Both the position numbers and the translations under genes were made by a program. From Leuctra nigra (lineage: Eukaryota; Arthropoda; Insecta; Plecoptera; Leuctridae): a stretch of DNA of 64,000 bases. Positions 1 to 11,144 of this stretch are shown here, in pieces; positions within the stretch are counted from its first letter, which is position 1; each line of letters opens with the position of its first letter. The notes below the pieces were generated by a model. It ran no database searches. It was not told the origin of the DNA and saw nothing but the letters and a program-made list of their open reading frames with translations. The stretch covers positions 17,019,705 to 17,083,704 of the forward strand of contig OW203769.1 of the NCBI GenBank assembly GCA_934045905.1, read 5' to 3'.

Positions 1-76
1 AAAGTTTCCCCGCGTCCCGCTGGAGTCCGCTAGTGTTTACACGCTGCTAGTGTGAATAGGGCCGTGAATGATGGCA
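1..76. other. Flank with weak similarity to the 129-bp satellite
   Basis: No gene is seen. Bases about 57-76 contain GCCGTGAATGATG, identical to the reverse complement of part of the satellite unit found at 5616-7681. A nearby GTGTTTACACGC also resembles that unit. The rest of the unit does not align well, so this may be a distant single-copy relative or chance. The B0 element begins right after the A at 76. Confidence 0.3.
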
Positions 77-325
77 TCTGGGGAGTGGTTGCTCCACGCA
101 GCCAAGTCGTACTGTACACTCACACTCACTCAACATACCGTAAATGCATATCCCATAAAAAAACACTCCTTTTAAAAATACCAGCCAAGTCTCATTAACT
201 ATAAAAAAATATAAGAAATCTATACATTTCAGTACTGAAAAGTAGTGATATAAAAAAATGGGCCAAGTCAAAACATGATTTTAAAAACCGAAATATTGAC
301 GCATCGTTTTTTAGGGCATTTAGGT
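77..325 (-). mobile_element. Helitron-like family B, short internally deleted copy (B0)
   Basis: This is a short relative of the B elements at 958-2284 and 49895-51199. The 3' end (on the minus strand) has a decayed version of the terminal hairpin (77-97). About 70 bp further in, the sequence jumps to the left half of the 5' foldback (CCCATAAAAAAACACTCC at about 152), with AGCCAAGTC and GGCCAAGTC boxes, and stops near the foldback centre at GACGCATCG. The whole middle of the element is missing. The flank is A before and T as the first base, as in the other B copies. Confidence 0.55.
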
Positions 326-335
326 ACATTATTTA

Positions 336-957
336 TTGAGCGAGCGTAGCGAGCGTCACCACGGTACTCTTATGGTACTTTCTCTGTGTGTTTGTTTTTT
401 GTTTTTTTTGTTTTTTTGTTTTTTTGTTTTTTTGCCTGCACTGCCCAGGTTAAACCGCTCAAGCAATCGAACTGAAATTTTGCACATATACTAACGTAAT
501 CTATGCGGTCCCTGGGATCGTTTTTAAACGGGCTCATGTGATTGGTTCAAATTTAAAAAAAAATATCTTTTGATTGGTTGCTCCGAGCAATTTGAAATTT
601 TGACAAGTCATTACGACCAACATTGTACCCAATCATACAAAGTTTCAGCCAAATCCTCCAATTGGTTAAAATTTAAAAAAATCTTTCACATGATTTTTGA
701 AATTTAAACTAGAACCGTATGACCGATCAACTTAAAACTTTGCATGGTCATTAAGACCAACATTATCTGTATTTTTGACAATTTTCAGACTTATCTGTGT
801 TTAAATCCAAAAGTTATTGACATTTTACGGACATTTTGCGTGTTGGCTGTCAAATTACTCAAAAATGTTGATCACGGCTACTTCGACTCTTTATAGTTCC
901 AAAGTAGTTAGAGCAGAAACTTTCAAACGTATGAAACTGATATGACCGTTCAAAAGA
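336..957 (+). mobile_element. Helitron-like family A, 5' part of copy A1
   Basis: The 5' end reads TTGAGCGAGCGTAGCGAGCG and is preceded by A, as in five other 5' ends in the window. A T-rich tract with a (T)7G repeat follows at about 393-434, then degenerate tandem subunits anchored at GAAATTTTGC (473), GAAATTTTGA (594) and AAAACTTTGC (734). The copy is interrupted at 957/958 by B1 and resumes at 2285. No protein is encoded; the element is non-autonomous. Confidence 0.65.
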
Positions 958-2284
958 TCTAGTGGAGCGGTCGCTCCACCCAGCCAAGTCGTACCGTACA
1001 CTCACAGTCACTCAACATACCGTAAATGCCTAATAAACCGAGGAGCAGACCAAACACTTTTACTGTAAGCAACAACATGGCATTTTCGGCCTACTGGATC
1101 ATAAAATTGGAAAATCTCACATTGTTGTGAAATATCTTAATTTCGAGCTATGGCCCACCCCACTCCATAAACTAAATTTGGGAACAATAGGTTATGCCAT
1201 TTGCGTGCTAGAGGGCCGTGAAAACAGTGAAATTACACCCCTTTTAAAACCTATCTGATGATGATATCAGGAAACACCGCTGTCACCGCCACAGCCTAAA
1301 CGGCTTAGCCGATCGATCTGAAATTTTTACCACATGTGCACTTTTGGCGTCTGAGGTGCCTTTTTATAAATCAAACCGGTAGTCGCCATTTTGAAACCGG
1401 AAGTGACGTCATATCTCAAAAACGGCTTAACCGATCGGAACGAAATTTGCGCCAATCGATTCAGACGGTCCTCTTTATGAAATAACAATAGTTAAATTAA
1501 AGTTTTCTAATTACTGAAACCGTAAATGACGTCATTGGTTTGCGAAATCTGCTTAAATTCACTTCCCTTTATATAAAAACCAACTATATATTCAGAAGGC
1601 TTATAATGAAATATAAGTATTTATATACATATTAATACCTACAATGTGTAAGAGCTTTCAGCCGCCATTTTGAAAACCGGAAGTGATGCCATATCTCGAA
1701 AACGGCTGGACCTATTGAAACGATGCTTTCGCAATTCTTCATGGCATATCACTTTAAGTTTAAATTTAGCTCCAAACAATATTTTTTAGTAACTAATTCG
1801 GAAATGGCGTATTTTTTTAAAGGAATTAGCCATTGTTGCCCTAATAAGTTTTACAAATTGTGTAAATAAACTAAAAAAATAAGTGATATCCCCATAAAAA
1901 AACACTCCGTGTAAAAAAACAGCCAAGTCTCTTCAACTAAAAAAAAAAATTATGAAATCTAAAAATTCTGCACTGAAACGTAGTGATATCAAAAAATGAG
2001 CCAAGTCAAAACTTATTTGAAAATTAAAAAATACTTGGCGCATCGTTTTTTTAGGGCATTGTAGGTATAGGTACTATAAGTATATGTATTTATATCTAGC
2101 CTATACTTCTAAGCTATTTATATACACGATGCGCCAAGTATTTTTTAATTTTCAAATAAAGTTTTGACTTGGCTCATTTTTTGATATCACTACGTTTCAG
2201 TGCAGAATTTTTAGATTTCATAATTTTTTTTTTTAGTTGAAGAGACTTGGCTGTTTTTTTACACGGAGTGTTTTTTTATGGGGA
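958..2284 (-). mobile_element. Helitron-like family B, full-length copy B1 nested in A1
   Basis: Read on the minus strand, the element starts TCCCCATAAAAAAACACTCC and ends with the hairpin GTGGAGCG-AC-CGCTCCAC running into CTAGA. Left and right flanks rejoin into the expected family A sequence with A on one side, T on the other and no target duplication, which is the Helitron insertion pattern. The first 396 bp form a long foldback (1889-2284). The interior carries two TGACGTCA octamers (1404, 1527) and repeats of a box like CGGCTTAACCGATCGGAACG. There is no ORF of note, so it is non-autonomous. Confidence 0.65.
1889..2284. repeat. Long foldback forming the 5' end of B1
   Basis: Two arms of about 157 bp (1889-2045 and 2127-2284) are near-perfect inverted copies separated by about 81 bp. 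The arms start at TCCCCATAAAAAA and end at the paired GGCGCATCG / CGATGCGCC. The same foldback recurs at 37511-37903 and 49895-50266, with halves at 77-325 and 2607-2818. A single strand or transcript would form a very long hairpin. Confidence 0.85.
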
Positions 2285-2606
2285 TCGTCTAATACTGTGT
2301 AAGTACACACACTTATATCACATGAGTGGTCCCAGGTATATTTTTTTAAATAGATCCTATGATTTTTGAATATTAACAAGGAACATTCTAATCATAAAGG
2401 TTCAATCAATCAACCTAAAACATTGCATGGTTATTGGGACTAATACTTTAGGAATAATTGGAGATTTTTATACCTACAAGTCTGACGAATTTCAAGAATT
2501 ATTGGCTTTTAATATTTTTGATATTTTCGATAGACATAATTTCGGTTCGAGGTGTTGCGCGTGTCCGTGCTCGCTCATCAACGCGTTACACTGAGCGTTT
2601 TCCTAG
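2285..2606 (+). mobile_element. Helitron-like family A, 3' part of copy A1
   Basis: Continues A1 after the B1 insertion. The 3' end has GCTCGCTCATCAACGCGTT, then ACACTGAGCG, then TTTTCCTAG ending at 2606 and followed by T. CGCTCA pairs with TGAGCG to give a hairpin ending nine bases before the CTAG terminus, the usual Helitron arrangement. Confidence 0.65.
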
Positions 2607-2818
2607 TATTTAGGTATACATTTGATTTTTGGTATATACATATACTATTTATACACGATGCGCCAAGTATATTTCGGTTTTTAAAATCATGTTTTGACTT
2701 ACCTATCCCATTTTTTGATATCACTACTTTTCAGTGCGAAATTTTTAAGATTTCTTATATTTTTTATAGTTGAAGAGACTTGGCTGTTATTTTTACACTG
2801 AGTGTTTTTTTATGGGGA
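2607..2818 (+). mobile_element. Half foldback of family B
   Basis: From CGATGCGCC at 2656 to TATGGGGA at 2818 this matches the right arm of the B foldback, with the foldback centre before it. The left arm is missing. It abuts the 3' end of A1. Confidence 0.6.
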
Positions 2819-3040
2819 TTTCGTTTTACACTAATGTTATGTACTTAGGACACTGTAATTAGATTTTTATGTTGTTTTTAGTTACAATTTATGCTGTACA
2901 ACATTACAGCTATATATATAATAATCTTTATTGAATAAAAAGACTCTGCCTCACAAATAAGGTTGCTTAAAAGCACAGAATAATAATCAACATATAAATG
3001 AAACTAATACTATTAATACAAAGTGAACTAAAACTACCAA
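2819..3040. other. No gene; short inverted match to 5574-5617
   Basis: AT-rich. Bases about 2819-2865 are a diverged inverted copy of the sequence just left of the 129-bp satellite (AATTACAGTGTCC versus GGACACTGTAATT, with a shared GTAAAACGAAAT block). Nothing else is recognised. Confidence 0.4.
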
Positions 3041-3237
3041 CTAGGAAAACGCTCTGTGAAACGCGTTGATGAGCGAGCACGGATACGCGCAACACCTCGA
3101 ACCGAAATTCTGCGTCTATCGAAAATATTAAAAGCCTATTCTTGAATTTTTCACAGACTTGTTTAAAAATCTCCAAATATCACTCAAATATTAGTCCCAA
3201 TAACAATGCAAAGTTTTAAGTTGATCGATTGAACCTT
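3041..3237 (-). mobile_element. Helitron-like family A 3' fragment (A2)
   Basis: On the minus strand this ends in CTAG (3041-3044), followed by T. The hairpin is the CGCTC/GAGCG variant (CGCTCTGTG on the plus strand). The copy is cut at 3237, where the 5' end of A3 begins. Confidence 0.6.
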
Positions 3238-4127
3238 TATTGAGCGAGCGAAGCGAGCGTCTCCATTTGGCTCTTTTGGCACGGACCTCTGTTTTTTTTT
3301 TTTTTGTTTTTTTTTTCTGTTACTGACGATATACAGGTCAGAGTTTTTCTTCGATCGAGCTGAAATTTTGCACACATGTACGTAACATTTCTGATTGTTG
3401 CAGACCCTAATTTTTTTGAAATCCATTGATTGGTTCAAATTTAAAAAAAATTAACTTTCGATTGGTTGTTTTGATCAAATTGAAATTTTGACAAGTCATT
3501 ACCCCCAACATTGTACCCAATCAAACAAAGTTTCAGCCAAATCCTCCCATTGGTTAAAATTTAAAACCATCTTTCCTGTGTTTTTAGAAATTTAAACTAT
3601 AACCGATTGAACGATCAACTTATAACTTCGCATGATGGTTGGGTCCAACATTATCTGCATTTTTGACAATTTTCATACTAATCTGTGTTTAAATCCAAAC
3701 GTTATTGACATTTTACGGACTATTAGCGTGTTGGCTGTCAAATTCACGGCGACTTCGACTCTTCAGTTCAAGGCAAGGTAGTTAGAGCAGAAACTTTCAA
3801 ACGCAAATGAAACTGATAATGACCGTTCAACAGTCGATCTGATATTGTGTAGACACACTTATATCATATGAGTGGTCTCAGGTATATTTTTTGAAGGAGA
3901 TCCTGTGATTTTTGAAAATTAACACGGAACAGTTCAATCATAAAGGTTCAATTGATCAACTTAAAGCTTTGCATGGTTATTTGGACCAATATTTTAGGAA
4001 TGTTTTGAGATTTCTATACAAATCTGTGGCGAAATTTTAGAATTATTGGCTTTTAATGACATTTTCGATAGACAGAATTTCGGTTCGAGGTGTTGCGCGT
4101 ATCCGTGCTCGCTCATCAACGCGTTAC
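3238..4127 (+). mobile_element. Helitron-like family A, nearly complete copy (A3)
   Basis: Begins TTGAGCGAGCGAAGCGAGCG after an A. It has a T tract at about 3291-3316, several degenerate 120-140-bp subunits, and ends inside the terminal hairpin (GCGTTAC), so the CTAG end is missing. It sits head-to-head with A2. No protein is encoded. Confidence 0.6.
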
Positions 4128-4560
4128 TCAGATTCATTGGTTAAAATTTAAATAAATATCTCCTGATAGGCTGAAAAATGAAAACGGTCTTCGATAATTC
4201 TGATCAAACTCATATTTTGCATGATCATTAAGACCAATATTGTCTCTTATTTTACAAAATTTCATCCCAATCAGTTAAGAACGTATGAAGTTATTTACAT
4301 TTTTAATATCTGTCAGTAATGAAGTATCGAAATGAATGTTTTCCAGTGCCAATTGAAAATTGATTCTGATTTGCTTTATGAACCAGGTGCTTAGATGCTA
4401 TTTTAAAGTTTCGATGAAAAGCATACACTTTTAAGTTGATATCATAATCAATTACATATGGATGTATATGTTTTCTGTGCGTTGTGTACGCATTTCCGGT
4501 TCGAGAATTTGCACGTACCCGTGCTCGCTCATCAACGCGTTACACTGAGCGTTTTCCTAG
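4128..4560 (+). mobile_element. Helitron-like family A, 3' part (A4)
   Basis: A different subfamily body, related to 34491-34800 read in reverse. It ends in the intact hairpin and CTAG at 4557-4560, followed by T. The 5' part is missing. Confidence 0.6.
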
Positions 4561-5274
4561 TAATTGAACAACGTTCCCAGTAAATATTCAAAAATCACAG
4601 AATCTCTTTCAAAAAATATACCTGGGACCACTTATACGATATAAAAGTGTGTACACAATATCAGATCGATCTGTTGAACGGTCGTTATTAGTTTCATATG
4701 CGTTTATAAGTTTTTGCTCAACTACCTTGGATTAGAACTGAAGAGTCAAAGTAGCCGTGATCAACATTTTCGAGAAATTTGACAGCCAACACGCAAAATG
4801 TCCGTAAAATATCAATTACTTTTGGATTTAAACACAGATAAATCTGAAAATTGTCAAAAATACAGATAATGTTGGTCCCAATGACCATGTCTTAAATTAA
4901 TCGGTCATACGGTTCTAGTTTAAATTTCAAAAAACACATGATTTTTTTAATTTTTAATTTTAACCAATGGGAGGATTTGGATGAAATTTTGTTTGATTGG
5001 GCAAAATGTTGGTCGTAATGATTTCTCAAAATTTCAAATTGAACGGACCAACCAATCGAAAGATAATTTTTTTTAAATTTGAACCAATCACAGGATCCCT
5101 TTCAAAAACGATCCCAGAGACCGTATAGATTACGTTAGTACGTGTGCAAAATTTCAGATCGATTAGTTGTGCGGTTTGACCTGGGCAGTGAACACAAAAA
5201 AAAAAAAAAAAAAAAAAAAAACACAGAGAAAGTGCCATAAGAGTACCGTGGTGACGCTCGCTACGCTCGCTCAA
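4561..5274 (-). mobile_element. Helitron-like family A, 5' part (A5)
   Basis: On the minus strand it starts with TTGAGCGAGCGTAGCGAGCG (ending at 5274 on the plus strand, flanked by TTAC) and a T tract (a run of A at about 5195-5220 here). It carries the same tandem subunits as A1 and is truncated where it meets the 3' end of A4. Confidence 0.6.
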
Positions 5275-5615
5275 TTACAAATTATAAAGGTGATTGCGAA
5301 AAATTCTTATAGAACCTTTCAAAACAAACAATACTATATCGTCTATAAAATTTCTAATATTTACAATTGAAAAACGTCGAAAAACTCGTTACACCTTCCA
5401 TCACCTCCAATTTTCACATATACATAACTTATTCTCTGTTTTAAGCTTTAACTACCTACATATCACATAGAAATTGAACTAATTACAGTCTTTAAATGAG
5501 TTTTAATGAGTTAAAATAACCAATTAAGTACCTATTAATATCCTTTGGGAGTCTGTTGCACTCTCAAATACCTAAATTACAGTGTCCAAGGTGCATAATT
5601 TCATTGTAAAACGAA
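5275..5615. other. No gene seen
   Basis: AT-rich sequence between A5 and the satellite. The last 45 bases are the inverted partner of 2819-2865. Nothing else is recognised. Confidence 0.4.
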
Positions 5616-7681
5616 ATGTCATCATTCACGGCCTAACATCGTATCCACACGCTGCGCGCGCCGATGTGTTAACACTGTTGCCATGTGTTATGCCTGCGGA
5701 TGTTGCTTGATCACGACCCATTGTCACGCGAATGCGGGAGGAAATGTCATCATTCACGGCCTAGCAGAGTATCCACACGCTGCGCGCGCCGATGTGTTAA
5801 CACTGTTGCCATGTGTTATGCCTGCGGATGTTGCCAGATCGCGACCCATTGTCACGCGAATGCGGGAGGAAATGTCATCATTCACGGCCTAGCATCGTAT
5901 CCACACGCTGCGCGCGCCGATGTGTTTACACTGTTGCCATGTTGTTATGCCTGCGGATGTTGCCAGATCGCGACCCATTGTCACGCGAATGCGGGAGGAA
6001 ATGTCATCATTCACGGCCTAGCATCGTATCCACACGCTGCGCGCGCCGATGTGTTTACACTGTTGCCATGTTGTTATGCCTGCGGATGTTGCCAGATCGC
6101 GACCCATTGTCACGCGAATGCGGGAGGACAATGTCATCATTCACGGCCTAGCAGAGTATCCACACGCTGCGCGCGCCGATGTGTTTACACTGTTGCCATG
6201 TTGTTATGCCTGCGGATGTTGCCAGATCGCGACCCATTGTCACGCGAATGCGGGAGGAAATGTCATCAATCACGGCCTAGCAGAGTATCCACACGCTGCG
6301 CGCGCCGATGTGTTTACACTGTTGCCATGTTGTTATGCCTGCGGATGTTGCCAGATCGCGACCCATTGTCACGCGAATGCGGGAGGAAATGTCATCAATC
6401 ACGGCCTAACATCGTATCGACACGCTGCGCGCGCCGATGTGTTTACACTGTTGCCATGTTGTTATGCCTGCCGATGTTGCCAGATCGCGACCCATTGTCA
6501 CGCGAATGCGGGAGGAAATGTCATCATTCACGGCCTAGCATCGTATCCACACGCTGCGCGCGCCGATGTGTTTACACTGTTGCCATGTTGTTATGCCTGC
6601 GGATGTTGCCAGATCGCGACTCATTGTCACGCGAATGCGGGAGGACAATGTCATCATTCACGGCCTAGCATCGTATCCACACGCTGCGCGCGCCGATGTG
6701 TTTACACTGTTGCCATGTTGTTATGCCTGCGGATGTTGCCAGATCGCGACCCATTGTCACGCGAATGCGGGAGGAAATGTCATCATTCACGGCCTAGCAG
6801 AGTATCCACACGCTGCGCGCGCCGATGTGTTTACACTGTTGCCATGTTGTTATGCCTGCGGATGTTGCTTGATCACGACCCATTGCCACGCGAATGCGGG
6901 AGGAAATGTCATCATTCACGGCCTAACACCAGTATCCACACGCTGCGCGCGCCGATGTGTTTACACTGTTGCCATGTTGTTATGCCTGCCGATGTTGCCA
7001 GATCGCGACCCATTGTCACGCGAATGCGGGAGGAAATGTCATCATTCACGGCCTAGCATCGTATCCACACGCTGCGCGCGCCGATGTGTTTACACTGTTG
7101 CCATGTTGTTATGCCTGCGGATGTTGCCAGATCGCGACCCATTGTCACGCGAATGCGGGAGGACAATGTCATCATTCACGGCCTAACATCGTATCCACAC
7201 GCTGCGCGCGCCGATGTGTTTACACTGTTGCCATGTTGTTATGCCTGCCGATGTTGCCAGATCGCGACTCATTGCCACGCGAATGCGGGAGGAAATGTCA
7301 TCAATCACGGCCTAGCAGAGTATCCACACGCTGCGCGCGCCGATGTGTTTACACTGTTGTCATGTTGTTATGCCTGCGGATGTTGCTTGATCACGACCCA
7401 TTGTCACGCGAATGCGGGAGGAAATGTCATCAATCACGGCCTAGCAGAGTATCCACACGCTGCGCGCGCCGATGTGTTTACACTGTTGCCATGTTGTTAT
7501 GCCTGCGGATGTTGCCAGATCGCGACCCATTGTCACGCGAATGCGGGAGGAAATGTCATCAATCACGGCCTAGCATCGTATCCACACGCTGCGCGCGCCG
7601 ATGTGTTTACACTGTTGCCATGTTGTTATGCCTGCGGATGTTGCCAGATCGCGACCCATTGTCACGCGAATGCGGGAGGAA
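5616..7681. repeat. Satellite array, about 129 bp x 16
   Basis: Units start at ATGTCATCA: 5616, 5744, 5872, 6001, 6131, 6260, 6389, 6518, 6648, 6777, 6906, 7036, 7166, 7295, 7424 and 7553. Each is 128-130 bp and much richer in GC and CpG than the flanks (CGCTGCGCGCGCCGATGTG). Variants (CATCA[A/T]TCACGG, GCCTGC[G/C]GATG, GGAGGA[AA/CA]ATG, and TTGATCACG for CAGATCGCG) are shared among non-adjacent units, pointing to local shuffling. Because 129 is divisible by three, long open frames run through it on the plus strand, but they are a by-product of periodicity and change frame at 128- and 130-bp units. Confidence 0.95.
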
Positions 7682-8008
7682 ATGGAATGTCGAAGCAGCT
7701 CGAGAGGAAGATTGACTTGCGGTGGCAGATGCGTGGGAGTTGTTTTCTATGGAGTTTGAGATGAACTTTGACAATAGGTGACGTGTGTTAGATTGGGAGG
7801 GGGGGGGGGGGGCGATGCCGCAGACTTGTGTGTCGGGAGGATGATAAATGTTTGGCAACAATGTTTGTGTACGCGGTTAGTGAAGAGTGAAATATGCTGG
7901 TCAATGTTTTTAATCAAGATCAAGACATTTTTCAACACATTTAATTTTGTGTCTTGACTTTTCTACTAGATTATATAATATTACAATGTAATACATATTT
8001 AATAATGC
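7682..8008. other. No gene; G14 tract
   Basis: Unique sequence after the satellite. A run of 14 G lies at 7799-7812. No coding or RNA gene is seen. Confidence 0.4.
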
Positions 8009-8012
8009 TTAA

Positions 8013-8574
8013 GTGGGTATCACACTGAGTTGCAACCCGTGGTTGGAACCCGCGTATGGAAACTTTTGTTGCAAAACGAGGCAACCGCCTATCACACGCA
8101 ACTGTTTGGGTTGATGTTGGTTGGTTCACAATTGACACTCATGAGTTGCGCAGAAAGCACCGTTTCCGGTTCCGGAAAAGGTAGCCATAGTAACCTACAT
8201 GAAATTATAGGGAATAAACAAATCTGGCAGCGGCAATCCAAATCTCATATTTAGAGTGATTACTTGTGAAAGAAAGATATTATGGGTAAGTACAAGTTAA
8301 TAATAATACGCAATATTTATCCATACTCATGTTCAAGTTAAATATTCATCTGATAAATATGATTCATAGCTATGATTTATAGCATCTAATTGGTCACTTC
8401 ACGTCACGTGGTACCACAACAAATTGTTGGAACCGGAAAAATAGAAACATCTCTATTTTTCAAACCAACCCGTGGGTTCACCAAATTCTGTCTCTGCACA
8501 TGCGCGGCCAACCATATTTTGCAACCTCCGGTTCTATACACGGGTTGCAACTCAGTGTGATAGGGCTTTTATAC
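8013..8574. mobile_element. TTAA-flanked MITE
   Basis: The inverted termini share TATCACACTGAGTTGCAACC (left from about 8018, right ending at about 8562) and are flanked by TTAA at 8009-8012 and 8575-8578. The right end has seven extra bases between TTAA and the conserved TIR. A TTAA duplication is typical of piggyBac and Kolobok-type transposases, though no transposase is present to decide. The interior has no convincing ORF. Confidence 0.7.
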
Positions 8575-8578
8575 TTAA

Positions 8579-10106
8579 CACTAAAGACAAAATAAAATAA
8601 ATATACAGTAATAACAACACATTTTTACCGCAAGGTGCATTTAAAACCACATGGTTAAAGTGAATTCAGGGTTTCAGCCGTGGTACTAAAAATGTGCTGT
8701 ACTTTATACCAATTTCAATGAAACCATACCCCACAACGAGCATATTGCACGTAACTACATGATACAAATATATATTATTGATTAAAGTTCCACTTTTACC
8801 TCACCAAATCAGGTCATATTTGCAGTGCAGTGTTGCCATATTTCCTTCACATCCATCACTTTATATCCTTTTTTCTAATTTGAACGTTAACCACAAATAA
8901 TAAACCACAACGGGAGCCATATTATAAAAAGATTCCTTTAAAATGACTCTATTTCCAATATTTTGCTATTCCTCTACCAGATTTCAGAACATTTTTCGTC
9001 CAATATTCATCAACGATTTCATGTCTCCCTGTGTTACCTAATGGGATAAATGTTGAACTTCAATCAAGAACATTTGTATCATCATACACAAAAGCGCAAA
9101 TATTTCTTGCTAGTTGTATGGTTTCTTTACGGGTCATCCGCCTCAGGTCAACCAAAAAATGACAAAAATTGACCTGACCACTTGCCATTTTAATAATATT
9201 TTTTTGTGTGACTATTGTCTACCTAAAAATAGTAGACACGTGTAATTTTGTTTCATCATGATTTTATTAAATCATGTTATTTTGCAAGCTTGCATTTCGG
9301 AAGTAGTTGACCTCAAGGTCAAACAAAATTACACGTGTCGACTCTTTTTTATTAAACAATATTCATACTCAAAATTAATAATATCCCAGGGGGTCAGGTT
9401 TTTGTTTGGTGATTTGAGCTGGAATTATCTACAGCTAATTCTCATATCAATGACGAAGCCCTGGAACTTAACAAGTCATTGAACTCTCTCGAGCAGAAAC
9501 CGATCATTCTCTCTGCGTCTCCCAAACACAATCTATTCGATTCGATATTAAAATCCACCAAGGATTAAGATTCCATCATCCGTGACTTAATTCAAACCCA
9601 ATCGCAAATTACTTTTATAAAAACCCGCAGTTAAAAATGACGGACGTCGTTGAATCCAATATCACTCTTTAAAACTTCTATTTATAACCTACGCAATTCC
9701 CGATTTTTTCCGCCGAGCCAGCAGAAAGTTAGAACAATGACAAGGTAGATTCCAGTCGATTGATCCGATACTGCGTTCGATTCGAGTTATATCGATAACT
9801 CAGCAATATCCGGTCGACCGGAAACGAACGTGGATATTGAAAAGAGTTTTTTTTTGCCTCCGCTCTCTGGTGGAAAGAGTTTGAAGCGTGAAGGAGATTC
9901 AAATGTGCGGCAAGAAGATGAAGTTATGACAGCCTGTCACGATGGCTCGATCGAGAAGAATGTTTAATCGACAATCGTTAATCGAAAGATAGGAAGTTAT
10001 TTCTATGGAGAGATTGGGAAGTGGAAAATCGGGATGACAGCTGGAAGGGGAGTTCGACGATATGCATCTTGAGAGGGATTAAGGGGGACGCCCTAGTAGA
10101 GGTATC
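8579..10106. other. No gene seen
   Basis: AT-rich, with short ORFs only. It contains the hairpin at 9231-9343 and a nine-base inverted repeat TCAGGTCAA / TTGACCTGA (9143-9177). No splice-bounded coding stretch is evident. Confidence 0.35.
9231..9343. repeat. Hairpin with 23-bp arms
   Basis: Arms 9231-9253 and 9321-9343 (core GACACGTGTAATTTTGTTT) pair with one mismatch around a 67-nt loop. It is possibly a small foldback element; no target duplication was found. Confidence 0.7.
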
Positions 10107-10114
10107 CTTTAGAT

Positions 10115-10625
10115 CAGCGGTCGCCAACCTTTTGGACCTCGCGGACCACTTATATGACAATTTTATATCTCGGGGACCACTCAGGCGCGTAAAATACGTA
10201 TGACGGGAAATACGATTGGTGCGGGAGACAATGGGGGGTCTGGGGGGAGGGCCCCCCAGCACCAAGCGGGTCCGGGGCGCTTAGCCCCGGAAATTTTTGG
10301 TTTTCAGGAAGTCATTTGGCGCGTTGCTACGCTATTTCAGCCAACTTTTTTTTCCAGAAAAAGCGTTTAAAATAACTCTTATAGGTATTGGAAAAATACT
10401 CGGAAACTGATATTATTTTCATTATAGAGCTAGTGAATACGTATAGTTGGTAGGTAGATACTTTGTAAAGGCATTATTACGTATTGAAACATGTCCGAAT
10501 TCAATACATTTGTGTTGTGCCATTTTTCTAAATTAAATAAATTGCATGGAAACTTAAAAGTAAACTTCCAATTTTCTCTGCGGACCACCAACATTTTCTC
10601 GCGGACCACCGGTTGGCGACCGCTG
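10115..10625. mobile_element. hAT-type MITE with perfect 8-bp TSD
   Basis: TIRs CAGCGGTCGCCAACC (10115) and GGTTGGCGACCGCTG (to 10625) are perfect. The 8-bp target duplication CTTTAGAT lies at 10107-10114 and 10626-10633. The TIR start (CAG), its length and the 8-bp TSD are those of the hAT superfamily. Subterminal GCGGACCAC / GGGGACCAC repeats are present. At 511 bp with no transposase it is non-autonomous. Confidence 0.93.
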
Positions 10626-10633
10626 CTTTAGAT

Positions 10634-11144
10634 GAACAAATATGCTTATTGAATAGGTAATTTCTTTGTGCAAATAAACCCAAGAAAAAGTAGGGTAACC
10701 GAACTAATTTCCAAAATATATCACTTCATGAATTTAAGTTATCCTTACATCGCAAGTCGAAAAACAGTAATTTTCTTAGTAAATATTAGATTTATTTTAG
10801 ACTATTTTCCGCCGATAGATTTTAACAAAAACTAATATTATGTGCAGTAGACATAGAGGTATTTATTATGAGTTTTATATATTCATCTACCAATACGTCA
10901 AGTCGTTAGTGTAAAAATTCAAAGTTATTAGAGAAATTATCGACACTTTCCGTTCTTAACAGAACGGGTGTAGGTACTTCAGGCAGCATTATTTAGTGGA
11001 TTGAGCTTCAAAAGTGCGTAACTTTTTGATTTTTACATTCTGAAAGTGTCAAGACCAAACAAAAATATAACTTTTAAATTTATATCTCAATAAAATAATG
11101 CACTACTTCTCGGTCACTTCCAAAATATTCGGGTTTAATGATGT
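10634..11144. other. No gene seen
   Basis: AT-rich single-copy-looking sequence between the hAT MITE and the tandem foldback array. Nothing is recognised. Confidence 0.35.

Noticed and set aside
1861..2284. Foldback of family B as an independent MITE
   Set aside because: In three copies it sits at the same place with the same outer boundary as the element end, and rejoined flanks match empty sites for the whole element. Not fully excluded, since half-foldbacks occur alone at 2607-2818.
5195..5220. A/T runs as poly-A tails of retroposons
   Set aside because: The tracts sit at a fixed internal position near the 5' end of family A elements, sometimes replaced by (CAAA)n or (T)7G repeats, and are not followed by TSDs.
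5685..7764. Long open frames (up to 335 codons) in the 129-bp array, including Cys-rich peptides
   Set aside because: They arise because the unit is 43 codons long; frames shift at 128- and 130-bp units, overlap each other and have no splice or promoter context.
9143..9343. Cluster of AGGTCA half-sites as a nuclear-receptor enhancer
   Set aside because: Three or four half-sites in AT-rich sequence partly explained by two inverted repeats; too weak to list as a regulatory element.
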